Assembly: GCA_036268295.1 (NCBI GenBank) | Contig: DATAUK010000005.1 | Coordinates: forward strand, 1 to 64,000 | Reading direction: 5' to 3' | DNA from: DATAUK01 sp036268295 | Lineage (GTDB): Bacteria; Actinomycetota; Actinomycetes; JAFAQI01 | DNA length: 64,000 nucleotides | Shown: in pieces, positions 49,860-59,269 of the stretch | Layout: each line of letters starts with the position of its first letter | Numbering within the stretch: position 1 is the first letter of the stretch | The notes under the pieces: generated by a model | Told to the model about the DNA's origin: nothing | The model's database searches: none | What the model saw: the letters and a program-made list of their open reading frames with translations, nothing else | Made by a program: the position numbers and the translations under genes

Positions 49860-50494
49860 TGCTCTCCGACGAGACCCGCCGGCTTGCGCCGGAGATCGTC
49901 GCCCGCTATCCGAAGCCGCGGTCGGCGTTGCTGCCGTTGCTTCATTTGGTGCAGAGCGACGAGGGCTACGTCAGCCCCGAAGGCATCGCGTTGTGCGCCG
50001 AGGTGCTCGACCTGACCAAGGCCGAGGTCAGCGCGGTCTCGACCTTCTACACGATGTACAAGCGCAAGCCGGTTGGTGACTACCACGTCGGCGTCTGCAC
50101 CAACACGTTGTGCGCGGTCATGGGTGGCGACGCGATCTACGACGCGTTGAAGGAGCACACCGGCATCACGACTCAGAACGGTGTGACCGATGACGGCAAG
50201 GTCTCGCTCGAGCACATCGAGTGCAACGCGGCCTGCGACTTCGCGCCGGTGATGATGGTCAACTGGGAGTTCTTCGACAACCAGACGCCGGAGTCGGCGC
50301 GCATCCTGGTCGACTCGCTGCGCTCCGGCGCGCCGGTCAAGCCGACCCGCGGCGCCGACACGGTCTGCACCTGGCGCGAGGCCGAGCGGGTGCTTGCCGG
50401 CTATCACGACGGTCGCGCCGACGAAGGCGTCGCAGCGGGTCCGGCAACTCTTGAGGGCCTGAAGCTGGCGAACGAGCGCGGTGACAAAGCGTGA
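49859..50494 (+). CDS. nuoE: NADH-quinone oxidoreductase subunit E
   Basis: NuoE holds the [2Fe-2S] cluster N1a beside NuoF. The 211-residue protein has VSTFYTMYKRKPVG, then the ligands in VGVCTNTLCAVMGG and HIECNAACDFAPVMMVN. The GTG at 49859 overlaps the nuoD stop. It has a longer C-terminal tail than the E. coli subunit, as in other actinobacteria. Confidence 0.96.
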   Translation: MLSDETRRLAPEIVARYPKPRSALLPLLHLVQSDEGYVSPEGIALCAEVLDLTKAEVSAVSTFYTMYKRKPVGDYHVGVCTNTLCAVMGGDAIYDALKEHTGITTQNGVTDDGKVSLEHIECNAACDFAPVMMVNWEFFDNQTPESARILVDSLRSGAPVKPTRGADTVCTWREAERVLAGYHDGRADEGVAAGPATLEGLKLANERGDKA

Positions 50495-51792
50495 AACTTA
50501 CACCGGTGCTGTCGGCCAATTGGGCCGACGAGAAGCCATGGACCATAGACGGGTACGGCGGTGACTACTCGGCTGCGCGCAAGGCGCTGACGACGATGGA
50601 GCCCGACGCCGTGATCGCCATGGTGAAGGACTCGGGGCTGCGGGGGCGTGGCGGCGCCGGCTTCCCGACCGGTAGCAAGTGGAGCTTCATCCCGCAGGGC
50701 GACGGCAAGCCGCACTACCTGGTGGTCAACGCAGACGAGTCCGAGCCGGGCACCTGCAAGGACATCCCGCTGATGCTCGCCAACCCGCACATGCTGGTCG
50801 AGGGCATCGTCATCACCTGCTTCGCGATCAGGTCCAACCTGGCATTCATCTACGTCCGTGGCGAGGTCCTTCACGTCGTACGACGGGTGCAGGCGGCGGT
50901 CGCTGAGGCCTACGAGAAGGGCTTGCTCGGCAAGAACCTGTTCGGGACCGGCTTCGACCTCGAGGTCGTCGTGCACGCCGGCGCGGGTGCCTATATCTGC
51001 GGCGAGGAGACCGCGCTGCTCGACTCGCTCGAGGGCTACCGCGGCCAGCCGAGACTGCGCCCACCGTTCCCCGCCATCGCCGGTCTGTATGCCAGCCCGA
51101 CCGTGGTCAACAACGTCGAGTCGATCGCCAGCGTGCCGCCGATCATCAATCGCGGGGTCGAGTGGTTCAAGACGATGGGCCGCGAGAAGTCGCCGGGCTT
51201 CACGCTCTACTCGCTGTCCGGTCACGTGACCCGGCCCGGTCAGTACGAAGCGCCGCTCGGCGTGACGCTGCGCGAGCTGCTCGACCTCGCCGGTGGGGTG
51301 CGCGAAGGCCACGAGCTGAAGTTCTGGACGCCGGGCGGGTCGTCGACGCCGCTGCTGACCGCCGATCATCTTGACTCCCCGCTCGACTACGAAGGCATGA
51401 CCGAGGCCGGCTCGATGCTCGGCACCAAGGCGCTGCAGATCTTCGACGAGACGACGTGCGTGGTGCGGGCAGCGCTGCGCTGGACCGAGTTCTATGCGCA
51501 CGAGTCGTGCGGCAAGTGCACGCCATGTCGGGAGGGCACGTTCTGGATGGTGCAGATCCTGGAGCGACTCGAAGCCGGCGACGCTGACGACTCCGATGTC
51601 GACACCCTGCTCGACGCCTGCGACAACATCCTGGGCCGAGCATTCTGCGCTCTCGCCGACGGCGCGGTCAGCCCGATCACGTCGTCGGTGCAGTTCTTCC
51701 GGTCCGAGTACGTCGCTCACTGGGAGAACGGCGGCTGTCCGTTCGACCCGGCCGCCGCCACATTGTTCGCACCCGCTGGAGCCTCGACATGA
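50491..51792 (+). CDS. nuoF: NADH-quinone oxidoreductase subunit F
   Basis: NuoF binds NADH and FMN and cluster N3. The 433-residue protein has GLRGRGGAGFPTGSKWSF for FMN/NADH, NADESEPGTCKD, GAGAYICGEETALLDSLEG, and the cluster ligands in ESCGKCTPCREGTFWM plus the later Cys in GRAFCALADGA. The GTG overlaps nuoE. A 19-residue open frame links its stop to nuoG. Confidence 0.97.
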   Translation: MKLTPVLSANWADEKPWTIDGYGGDYSAARKALTTMEPDAVIAMVKDSGLRGRGGAGFPTGSKWSFIPQGDGKPHYLVVNADESEPGTCKDIPLMLANPHMLVEGIVITCFAIRSNLAFIYVRGEVLHVVRRVQAAVAEAYEKGLLGKNLFGTGFDLEVVVHAGAGAYICGEETALLDSLEGYRGQPRLRPPFPAIAGLYASPTVVNNVESIASVPPIINRGVEWFKTMGREKSPGFTLYSLSGHVTRPGQYEAPLGVTLRELLDLAGGVREGHELKFWTPGGSSTPLLTADHLDSPLDYEGMTEAGSMLGTKALQIFDETTCVVRAALRWTEFYAHESCGKCTPCREGTFWMVQILERLEAGDADDSDVDTLLDACDNILGRAFCALADGAVSPITSSVQFFRSEYVAHWENGGCPFDPAAATLFAPAGAST

Positions 51793-51848
51793 CCAGCACC
51801 CAACGAAATCGCTCGCGGCGCTCACGATTGCGCGGGGAGCCCGAATGA
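51789..51848 (+). CDS. Very short open frame bridging nuoF and nuoG
   Basis: An ATG at 51789 overlaps the nuoF stop (ATGA) and reads MTSTQRNRSRRSRLRGEPE to a TGA at 51846-51848, which in turn overlaps the nuoG ATG at 51845. The peptide is strongly basic. It may exist only to carry ribosomes from nuoF to nuoG by two termination-reinitiation steps. Whether the peptide is made or stable cannot be told from sequence. Confidence 0.4.
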   Translation: MTSTQRNRSRRSRLRGEPE

Positions 51849-54274
51849 CGATGACGAAGCCCGAAGCGGGCGGCGACGGTCCCGCACCGGTCGGGATGGT
51901 CAACGCGACGATCGACGGCATCGCGATCACCGTCCCGAAGGACACCCTGATCATCCGGGCCGCAGAGCTGGTCGGCATCCAGGTTCCGAGGTTCTGCGAC
52001 CACCCGCTGCTCGACCCGATCGGCGCCTGCCGGCAGTGCATCGTCGAGGTCGAAGGTCAGCGCAAGCCACTCGCCTCCTGCACGGTCACGGTCACCGAGG
52101 GCATGGTGATCAAGACCCAGCTGACATCGGCGGTCGCCGAGAAGGCACAGGTCGGCAACCTCGAGTTCCTGTTGCTCAACCACCCGCTCGACTGCCCGGT
52201 TTGCGACAAGGGCGGCGAGTGCCCGCTGCAGAACCAGACGTTGCACAACGGCGCCGCCGAGAGCCGGTTCAAGGACGTCAAGCGGACGTATGAGAAGCCG
52301 ATCGAGATCTCCTCCCAGGTCTTGCTCGACCGCGAGCGCTGCGTGCTCTGTGCACGCTGCACCCGGTTCTCGCAGCAGATCGCGGGCGATCCGTTCATCG
52401 AGCTGTTCGAACGCGGCGCCCTCGAGCAGGTGGCGATCTTCGACGGCGAGCCGTTCTCGTCGTACTTCTCCGGCAACACGGTGCAGATCTGCCCGGTCGG
52501 CGCGCTGACCGGATCGCAGTATCGCTTCCGGGCCCGGCCCTTCGACCTGGTGTCAACGCCGTCGGTGTGCGAGCACTGCGCGTCAGGCTGCCAGCAGCGC
52601 ACCGACTGGCGCCGCGGCAAGGTGCTGCGCCGCCTCGCCGGCGACGACGATGACGTCAACGAGGAGTGGAACTGCGACAAGGGCCGCTGGTCCTTCGGCT
52701 ACGCGACCGCGCGCGACCGGCTGACCACGCCGCTGGTTCGCGACGCGGACGGCTATCTCGTCGAGGCGTCGTGGAGCGAGGCGATCGCGAGGGCCGCAGC
52801 CGGCCTGGCGAAGGCCGGCAGCAAGGTCGGCGTCCTCACCGGCGGCCGGCTCACCGTCGAGGACGCCTACGCCTACTCGAAGTTCGCTCGCGTCGTGCTC
52901 GGCACCAACGACATCGACTTCCGCGCCCGGCCGCACTCGGTCGAGGAGCAGGACTTCCTTGCCAGTCGCGTCGCCGGCCGCTACCTCGAGACGACGTACG
53001 CCGATCTCGAGTCGGCGCCCGCCGTCGTCCTCGCCGGCTTCGAACCGGAAGAAGAGTCACCCATCGTCTTCCTGCGGCTTCGTAAGGCCGTCGACAAGCG
53101 AGGGCTCGCGGTGTTCGGCGTCGCGCCGTTCGCCACGACCGGTCTGACCAAGTTGCGCGGCCGGTTGCTGAGCAGCCTGCCCGGCGCCGAGGCCGGCGTG
53201 CTCACCTCGCTCGCCGACACCTCGTCGACCGATGAGGCCGTCGCCGCCGCGGCGGCCGCGCTGGCCAGACCCGGGGCAGTCATCCTGGTCGGCGAGCGGC
53301 TGGGGACCTCGCCGGGTGCGCTGAGCGCCGCCGCGAGTCTGGCCGACAAGACCGGGGCACGGCTGGCCTGGGTACCGCGCCGAGCCGGCGACCGGGGAGC
53401 GATCGAGGTCGGTTGCGTTCCTGGTCTGCTGCCGGGTGGCCGGCCGATCCTCGACGGTGCCGCGCGCGAGCACCTGGCGATGGTGTGGGGTGCGAGCGTC
53501 CCGTCCGGTCCGGGCCGCGGTGGCGATGCGATCCTCGCCGACGCCGCCGCCGGCGAGGTGGCCCTCGTCGTGGCCGGGGTCGATCCGGGTGATCTGGCTG
53601 ATCCCGATCTGGCGCTCAAGGCGCTCGAGTCGGCGCCGTTCGTTGTCAGCTTCGAGGTTCGCGAGTCGGCTGTGACGGACCGCGCGGACGTGGTCTTCCC
53701 GGTGGCGCCGGTCGTCGAGAAGTCGGGAAGCTACCTCGACTGGGAAGGCCGGGTCCGACCGTTCGACGCGACACTGGAAGCCAGTGGCGCGATGGGTGAT
53801 GGCCGGGTCCTCGACCGGCTCGCCGCCGCGCTCGGCACCGCGCTCGGCACCGCAGAGCCTCGCGATGTCAAAGCCGAGATCGCTCGGATCGGCGCGTGGG
53901 ACGGAGCCCGCCCGACCGCCCCGTCGCACCAGGCCGGCACGGCCGCGAAGCCCGGCGCCGGCGAGGCGGTCCTGGCCACCTGGCACCACCTGCTCGACGA
54001 GGGCCGGTTGCAGGAGCACGAGCCGCACCTCGCCGGCACCCGCAAGCCGGCCGTCGTACGGCTGAGCGCGGCGACCGCGGGCAGGCTCGGGGTCGCCGAC
54101 GGCACCGAGGTCACGGTGAGCACCGACCGCGGCTCGATTACGCTGCCGCTCGCGATCACCGCGTTGCCCGACCAGGTGGTCTGGCTGCCGACCTGCTCGG
54201 CGGGCTCGCATGTCCACTCGATGCTCGGCGCCGGCAGCGGCGCGGTTGTCCGGCTGTCAGCGGGAGGCTCGTGA
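51845..54274 (+). CDS. nuoG: NADH-quinone oxidoreductase subunit G
   Basis: NuoG is the large iron-sulfur subunit. The 809-residue protein begins with a ferredoxin-like domain (VPRFCDHPLLDPIGACRQC), HPLDCPVCDKGGECPLQNQ, then the two-cluster part with RCVLCARCTRF and VQICPVGALTG. The CEHCASGC plus later Cys (EEWNCDKG) provide ligands for the extra N7 cluster, which many complex I forms lack. A molybdopterin-type domain and a short C-terminal barrel follow. The ATG at 51845 has GGGGAG six bases upstream. Confidence 0.96.
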   Translation: MTMTKPEAGGDGPAPVGMVNATIDGIAITVPKDTLIIRAAELVGIQVPRFCDHPLLDPIGACRQCIVEVEGQRKPLASCTVTVTEGMVIKTQLTSAVAEKAQVGNLEFLLLNHPLDCPVCDKGGECPLQNQTLHNGAAESRFKDVKRTYEKPIEISSQVLLDRERCVLCARCTRFSQQIAGDPFIELFERGALEQVAIFDGEPFSSYFSGNTVQICPVGALTGSQYRFRARPFDLVSTPSVCEHCASGCQQRTDWRRGKVLRRLAGDDDDVNEEWNCDKGRWSFGYATARDRLTTPLVRDADGYLVEASWSEAIARAAAGLAKAGSKVGVLTGGRLTVEDAYAYSKFARVVLGTNDIDFRARPHSVEEQDFLASRVAGRYLETTYADLESAPAVVLAGFEPEEESPIVFLRLRKAVDKRGLAVFGVAPFATTGLTKLRGRLLSSLPGAEAGVLTSLADTSSTDEAVAAAAAALARPGAVILVGERLGTSPGALSAAASLADKTGARLAWVPRRAGDRGAIEVGCVPGLLPGGRPILDGAAREHLAMVWGASVPSGPGRGGDAILADAAAGEVALVVAGVDPGDLADPDLALKALESAPFVVSFEVRESAVTDRADVVFPVAPVVEKSGSYLDWEGRVRPFDATLEASGAMGDGRVLDRLAAALGTALGTAEPRDVKAEIARIGAWDGARPTAPSHQAGTAAKPGAGEAVLATWHHLLDEGRLQEHEPHLAGTRKPAVVRLSAATAGRLGVADGTEVTVSTDRGSITLPLAITALPDQVVWLPTCSAGSHVHSMLGAGSGAVVRLSAGGS

Positions 54275-55602
54275 TGTTCCACGTCGCAGCCGCCGCTACC
54301 GGCGGCACCGATCTTGGGGTGTTCGGCAACGACCCGTGGTGGCTCACGCTGTGCAAGTGCATCGTGGTCTTCGTCTTCCTCGTTGTCACGACGCTGCTGA
54401 TGATCTGGGCCGAGCGCCGCGTCATCGGACGGATGCAGGCCCGCCCCGGCCCGAACCGGGTCGGTCCGTTCGGCGTCGTGCAGGGTCTCGCCGACGGCAT
54501 CAAGTTGGCGCTCAAAGAAGACCTGATCCCGGCCATGGTCGACAAGCCGCTCTACATTCTGGCGCCGGTGGTTGCGTGTGCGCCGGCGTTCCTGTCCTTC
54601 GCGGTGATCCCGGTCGGCCCGATCGTGTCGATCGGTGGCCACCACAGCCCGCTGCAGATCACCGACCTGCCGGTCGCCGTCCTTTACATCCTCGCGATGG
54701 CCTCGATCGGGGTTTACGGCATCGTGCTGGCCGGCTGGTCGAGCCAGTCACCGTACCCCATGCTCGGCGCGCTTCGGTCGGCGGCACAGGTGATCTCCTA
54801 CGAGGTCGCCATGGGCCTCGCACTCGCCGGGGTGTTCCTGTACGCCGGATCGCTGTCGACCAGCCAGATCGTGACCTCGCAACACAAGCTCTGGTACGCG
54901 CTGCCACTGATCCCGTCGTTCCTGATCTACCTCATCGCGATGGTAGGCGAGACGAACCGGGCGCCGTTCGACCTCGCCGAGGCCGAGAGTGAGCTGGTCG
55001 CGGGCTTCCACACCGAGTACGCCTCGCTGAAGTTCGCGTTGTTCTTCCTTGCTGAGTACGTCAACGTCACGACCGTCTCGGCGCTGGCGACGACGCTGTT
55101 CCTCGGCGGCTGGCGGGCGCCGTGGCCGCTGTCACTTGTCGGCAACGATGCCCTCAACCACGGCTGGTGGCCGGTGCTGTGGTTCCTCGGCAAGGTCTTC
55201 GTGCTGCTGTTCGGCTTCATCTGGCTGCGCGGCACGCTGCCCCGGCTTCGCTATGACCAGTTCATGCGGCTGGGCTGGAAGGTCCTGATCCCGTTCAGCC
55301 TGGTCTGGATCCTGGTCGTCGCTGCGTTCCGCGAGCTGACCAACGAGGGCCGCACCCGGGTCCAGACTCTCGCCTACGTCGGCATCCCGGTCGCTGCGCT
55401 CGTGCTGATCTGGTCGTTCATCACCGAGTCGCGCGCGAGCAAGCTGGCGAAAGCCGAGGAGCAGGCCGCGACCGAGCAGTTAGAAGGGTCGGTGGATCGC
55501 GGCGGCTCCTACCCGATCCCGTCGCTGATGGGCCCGCCGACGCTCGATGTCACTGCCATCTCGGTGGCGTCCGACGGCTCCACGGAGGTGCTCGATGGCT
55601 GA
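54274..55602 (+). CDS. nuoH: NADH-quinone oxidoreductase subunit H
   Basis: NuoH couples the quinone site to the membrane arm. The 442-residue protein has eight or so helices and the conserved WAERRVIGRMQARPGPNRVGPFG, MVGETNRAPFDLAEAESELVAGFHTEY, and RYDQFMRLGWKVLIP. A cytosolic C-terminal tail of about 60 residues follows the last helix. ATG 54274 overlaps the nuoG stop; GTG 54271 is in frame but too close to GGGAGG. The gene overlaps nuoI by eight bases. Confidence 0.96.
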   Translation: MFHVAAAATGGTDLGVFGNDPWWLTLCKCIVVFVFLVVTTLLMIWAERRVIGRMQARPGPNRVGPFGVVQGLADGIKLALKEDLIPAMVDKPLYILAPVVACAPAFLSFAVIPVGPIVSIGGHHSPLQITDLPVAVLYILAMASIGVYGIVLAGWSSQSPYPMLGALRSAAQVISYEVAMGLALAGVFLYAGSLSTSQIVTSQHKLWYALPLIPSFLIYLIAMVGETNRAPFDLAEAESELVAGFHTEYASLKFALFFLAEYVNVTTVSALATTLFLGGWRAPWPLSLVGNDALNHGWWPVLWFLGKVFVLLFGFIWLRGTLPRLRYDQFMRLGWKVLIPFSLVWILVVAAFRELTNEGRTRVQTLAYVGIPVAALVLIWSFITESRASKLAKAEEQAATEQLEGSVDRGGSYPIPSLMGPPTLDVTAISVASDGSTEVLDG

Positions 55603-56248
55603 CGACGAACTGCAGCCGATCGACAGCGAGGCGGTGCCCGAAGCTGTGGCGTCGACCCCGGAGGCTCACGGCTCGAGCGAGCCGCAGCGCAAGAAGCCGT
55701 CGGTGCTCAAGGATCTGGTGGCTCCGGTCGCTGGCTTCGGCGTGACGTTCCGGACCATGCTGACCAAGCCGGTGACCGAGGAATACCCGGAGCAGAAGGT
55801 GCCGACCGCGCCGCGCTACCACGGCCGCCACCTGCTCAACCGTCACGCCGACGGCCTCGAGAAATGCGTCGGCTGCGAGCTGTGCGCCTGGGCCTGCCCG
55901 GCTGATGCGATCTACGTCGAAGGCGCCGACAACACCGAGGAGGCGCGGTTCTCGCCGGGCGAGCGCTACGGCGCTGTCTACCAGATCAACTACCTGCGCT
56001 GCATCTTCTGCGGGTTGTGCATCGAAGCCTGCCCGACCCGGGCGCTGACGATGACCAACGAGTACGAGCTGGCTGATGACAGTCGCGAGGACCTTATCTT
56101 CACCAAGGACCAGCTCCTCGCGCCGCTGCACGGCGACATGGAGGCACCGCCTCACCCGATGCGGCTCGGCGACACCGAGAAGGCCTACTACGCCGGCCAG
56201 CCGGCCACGTCGCCACCCACGCCGCCACCCACGGAGGCCCACGAGTGA
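55595..56248 (+). CDS. nuoI: NADH-quinone oxidoreductase subunit I
   Basis: NuoI holds clusters N6a and N6b. The 217-residue protein has two ferredoxin motifs, EKCVGCELCAWACPADAIYV and LRCIFCGLCIEACPTRALTM, each with four Cys. A Glu/Ala/Ser-rich N-terminal segment of about 35 residues and a Pro/Thr-rich tail flank the core. GGAGG lies just before the ATG. The stop overlaps nuoJ by GTGA. Confidence 0.97.
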   Translation: MADDELQPIDSEAVPEAVASTPEAHGSSEPQRKKPSVLKDLVAPVAGFGVTFRTMLTKPVTEEYPEQKVPTAPRYHGRHLLNRHADGLEKCVGCELCAWACPADAIYVEGADNTEEARFSPGERYGAVYQINYLRCIFCGLCIEACPTRALTMTNEYELADDSREDLIFTKDQLLAPLHGDMEAPPHPMRLGDTEKAYYAGQPATSPPTPPPTEAHE

Positions 56249-57024
56249 CCGGGCTTTTGGTTGCGGCTGGTCAGGGCGGCGCCGCGCCGTTGCACGAGGC
56301 GTTCCTGTTCTGGATCCTCGCGCCGCTCGCGGTGGGGGCGGCGCTCGGCATGGTGTTCGCCCGAAGCGCAGTGCACGCGGCGCTGCTGCTCGCGGTTGTG
56401 ATGCTCTGTCTCGCCGCGTTCTACACCGCCGAGAACGCGCCGTTCCTCGCCGTCGTCCAGGTGGTCGTCTACACCGGCGCCGTGCTGATGCTGTTCTTGT
56501 TCGTGCTGATGCTGATCGGCGTCGACTCGGTCGATTCGCTGGTCGAGACTTTGCGCGGCCAACGGGTCGCGGCGTTGGTCATCGGCCTTGGGTTCGCGAT
56601 CCTGCTGATCGCCTCCATCGCGAGTGCGCTCGGTGGATTCCACAACGTCGGAGTCACTGCTGCCGAAGGCGGCAAAGGCAACGTCGCCGGCATCGCGCAA
56701 CTGCTCTTCAGCCGATATGTCTTCGCCTTCGAAGCGACCAGCGGCCTGCTGATCGTCGCCGGTCTCGGTGCGATGGTGCTGGCGCATCGCGAGCCGCTCG
56801 AGGTGCGGCGTAACCAGCAGGAGCGGATGCGCGAACGGGCGGCACGAGGCGGCGCTGGCGTCGGACCGCTGCCGGGACCAGGGGTGTACGCCGACCACAA
56901 CGCCGTCGACACCGCGGCGCTGCTGCCCGACGGCAGCATCGCGCCGACCAGCGTGCCCGCCTACCTGCAGGTGGCCGCCGCCCGCCCGCATGTGGACGCC
57001 ATCGACAAAGAGCTGGAGCGCTGA
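56245..57024 (+). CDS. nuoJ: NADH-quinone oxidoreductase subunit J
   Basis: NuoJ is a membrane subunit next to NuoK and H. The 259-residue protein has five helices within the first 180 residues, including VVVYTGAVLMLFLFVLMLIGVD, whose pi-bulge helix is typical. A hydrophilic C-terminal tail of about 75 residues (GVGPLPGPGVYADHNAVDTAALLPDGS) is the usual actinobacterial extension. Confidence 0.95.
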   Translation: MTGLLVAAGQGGAAPLHEAFLFWILAPLAVGAALGMVFARSAVHAALLLAVVMLCLAAFYTAENAPFLAVVQVVVYTGAVLMLFLFVLMLIGVDSVDSLVETLRGQRVAALVIGLGFAILLIASIASALGGFHNVGVTAAEGGKGNVAGIAQLLFSRYVFAFEATSGLLIVAGLGAMVLAHREPLEVRRNQQERMRERAARGGAGVGPLPGPGVYADHNAVDTAALLPDGSIAPTSVPAYLQVAAARPHVDAIDKELER

Positions 57025-57029
57025 TTGAG

Positions 57030-57329
57030 ATGAGCGTCAGCTACTACCTCTACCTCTCGGCGGTGCTGTTCACTATCGGGGCTATCGGCGTGCTGGTCCG
57101 GCGCAACGCGATCGTCGTATTCATGTGCATCGAGCTGATGCTCAACGCGGTCAACCTCACGCTGGTGACGTTCGCGCGCCTCAACGGCAACCTCGATGGT
57201 CAGATCATTGCGTTCTTCGTGATGGTGGTCGCGGCTGCTGAGGTCGTCGTGGGTCTCGCGATCATCATGTCCATCTTCCGTTCCCGGCGGTCCGCTTCCG
57301 TCGACGACGCCAACCTGTTGAAGTACTGA
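57030..57329 (+). CDS. nuoK: NADH-quinone oxidoreductase subunit K
   Basis: NuoK is a small proton-channel subunit. The 99-residue protein has three helices with the conserved Glu residues in FMCIELMLNAVNLTLV and VVAAAEVVVGLAIIMSIFR. The ATG at 57030 follows nuoJ by five bases. Confidence 0.97.
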   Translation: MSVSYYLYLSAVLFTIGAIGVLVRRNAIVVFMCIELMLNAVNLTLVTFARLNGNLDGQIIAFFVMVVAAAEVVVGLAIIMSIFRSRRSASVDDANLLKY

Positions 57330-57340
57330 GGCGCGCGCCG

Positions 57341-59266
57341 ATGACCCACTACGCCGTCGCGACGGGTGTCTTCCACCTGACGTTTCTCCTCGTCGCGATC
57401 CCGGCTGCCAGCGCAGCCGTGCTGCTGCTCGGCGGCAAGCGCACCAACCCCTGGGGTCACCTGCTTGGCTGCGCCGCGCCGCTCGCGTCGTTCGTGATCG
57501 CGGTGGTCGAGTTCTTCGCGCTGATCGGCCGCGACGGCGGCGCGAACCGCCAGCTCGACCAGCACCTGTTCAGCTGGCAGCCGGTCGCCGGCTTCCACGT
57601 CAACGCCAACGTTCTGCTCGACCCGCTCTCGATCGTGTTCGTGCTGCTCATCACTGGCGTCGGGTCGCTGATCCACATCTACTCGGTCGGCTACATGGAG
57701 CACGACGCCAACCGACGCCGGTTCTTCGGCGAGCTCAACCTGTTCGTCGCGGCGATGCTGCTGCTCGTCCTCGCCGACAACTACCTGGTGCTCTACGTCG
57801 GCTGGGAGGGTGTCGGTCTCGCGTCGTACCTGCTGATCGGATTCTGGTCGCACAAGCCGAGTGCGGCGGTCGCCGCCAAGAAGGCGTTCCTGGTCAACCG
57901 GGTCGGCGACCTCGGGCTCTCGCTCGCGATCATGCTGATGTTCACGACATTCGGCACGGTCGCTTTCGATGGTGTCTTCAACGGTGCCGCCAGCTCTCAT
58001 GCGCACAGCGGGACGATGACGGCGATCGGGCTGTTGCTGCTGCTAGGAGCGTGCGGCAAGAGCGCGCAGGTGCCGCTGCAGTCATGGTTGCTCGACGCGA
58101 TGGAGGGCCCGACGCCGGTCTCCGCGCTGATCCATGCCGCGACGATGGTGACCGCCGGGGTCTACCTGGTTGCACGATCGGATGCGATCTACAACGTCGC
58201 GCCTCACGCGCGCCTCCTCGTGGAGATCGTTGGCGCGACGACGCTGGTGTTCGGCGCGATCATCGGGTGCGCCCACGACGACATCAAGAAGGTGCTCGCC
58301 GCGTCGACGATGAGCCAGATCGGCTACATGATGCTTGCGGTAGGCATCGGCCCGGCGGCGTACGCGTTCGGCATCCTGCACCTGCTCACCCATGGGTTCT
58401 TCAAGGCGAACATGTTCCTCAGCGCCGGCTCGGTGATGCACGGCAACAACGACGAAGTGAACATGCGGCGCTACGGCGGGCTGCGCAAGGTGATGCCGTG
58501 GACGTTCGCGACGTTCGGATTCGGCTACCTCGCGATCATCGGCATCATCCCGTTCGCCGGCTTCTTCTCGAAGGACAAGATCATCGAGGCGGCGCTCGAC
58601 AAGGGTGGGACCGGCGGTGACATCTTCGGCGCGGTCGCGATCGCGGGCGCCGGCCTGACCGCGTTCTACATGACGCGCCTGATGCTGATGACGTTCTTCG
58701 GCAACAGGCGCTGGCCCAAGGACGTCCATCCGCACGACTCGCCGAACGTCATGGTCGTGCCGATGGCGATCCTCGCGTTCGCCTCGCTGGTCGGTGGCTA
58801 CCTGCTGATCATCCACGGCGACCTGGTGCACTTCCTGGCGCCGAGCGTCGGGCAGCAGCTGGCGCCCGCGACCCGGCCGCTGTCGGCGACGGTGCTCAGC
58901 ATCCTGGTGCTCGTCGTCGTACTCGCCGGTGTGGGGACCGCCTGGTTGCTGGTCGGCGCCAAGCCGATCCCGGCTGAGCCACCGACGCAGGTGATGCCGC
59001 TGACCAAGGCAGCCCGCCGCTCACTGCTCGGCGACGCCCTCAACGAGGCGGTGTTCATGCGCCCGGGCCAGTACCTCACCCGCGCACTCGTCTTCTTCGA
59101 CGGCCGCGGCGTCGACGGGGTGGTCAACGGTCTGGCTGCCGGCATCGGCGGGACCAGTGCCCGGGTACGCCGCGTCCAGACCGGATTCGCGCGGTCCTAC
59201 GCGCTGTCGATGTTCGCTGGTGCGTTGGCCGTGGCAGCCACGCTCGTCCTGGTCCGGGTGGGCTGA
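57341..59266 (+). CDS. nuoL: NADH-quinone oxidoreductase subunit L
   Basis: NuoL is the distal proton-pumping, antiporter-like subunit with the long lateral helix. The 641-residue protein has about 16 helices and conserved parts such as LLVLADNYLVLYVGWEGVGLASYLLIG, the Lys in LLLGACGKSAQVPLQSWLLDAMEGPTPVSALIHAATMV, and AASTMSQIGYM. It starts 11 bases after nuoK. Confidence 0.96.
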   Translation: MTHYAVATGVFHLTFLLVAIPAASAAVLLLGGKRTNPWGHLLGCAAPLASFVIAVVEFFALIGRDGGANRQLDQHLFSWQPVAGFHVNANVLLDPLSIVFVLLITGVGSLIHIYSVGYMEHDANRRRFFGELNLFVAAMLLLVLADNYLVLYVGWEGVGLASYLLIGFWSHKPSAAVAAKKAFLVNRVGDLGLSLAIMLMFTTFGTVAFDGVFNGAASSHAHSGTMTAIGLLLLLGACGKSAQVPLQSWLLDAMEGPTPVSALIHAATMVTAGVYLVARSDAIYNVAPHARLLVEIVGATTLVFGAIIGCAHDDIKKVLAASTMSQIGYMMLAVGIGPAAYAFGILHLLTHGFFKANMFLSAGSVMHGNNDEVNMRRYGGLRKVMPWTFATFGFGYLAIIGIIPFAGFFSKDKIIEAALDKGGTGGDIFGAVAIAGAGLTAFYMTRLMLMTFFGNRRWPKDVHPHDSPNVMVVPMAILAFASLVGGYLLIIHGDLVHFLAPSVGQQLAPATRPLSATVLSILVLVVVLAGVGTAWLLVGAKPIPAEPPTQVMPLTKAARRSLLGDALNEAVFMRPGQYLTRALVFFDGRGVDGVVNGLAAGIGGTSARVRRVQTGFARSYALSMFAGALAVAATLVLVRVG

Positions 59267-59269
59267 GCG

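Noticed and set aside
53057..54217. A 386-codon minus-strand frame opposite nuoG
   Set aside because: It has the same shadow composition with no ribosome site or homology.
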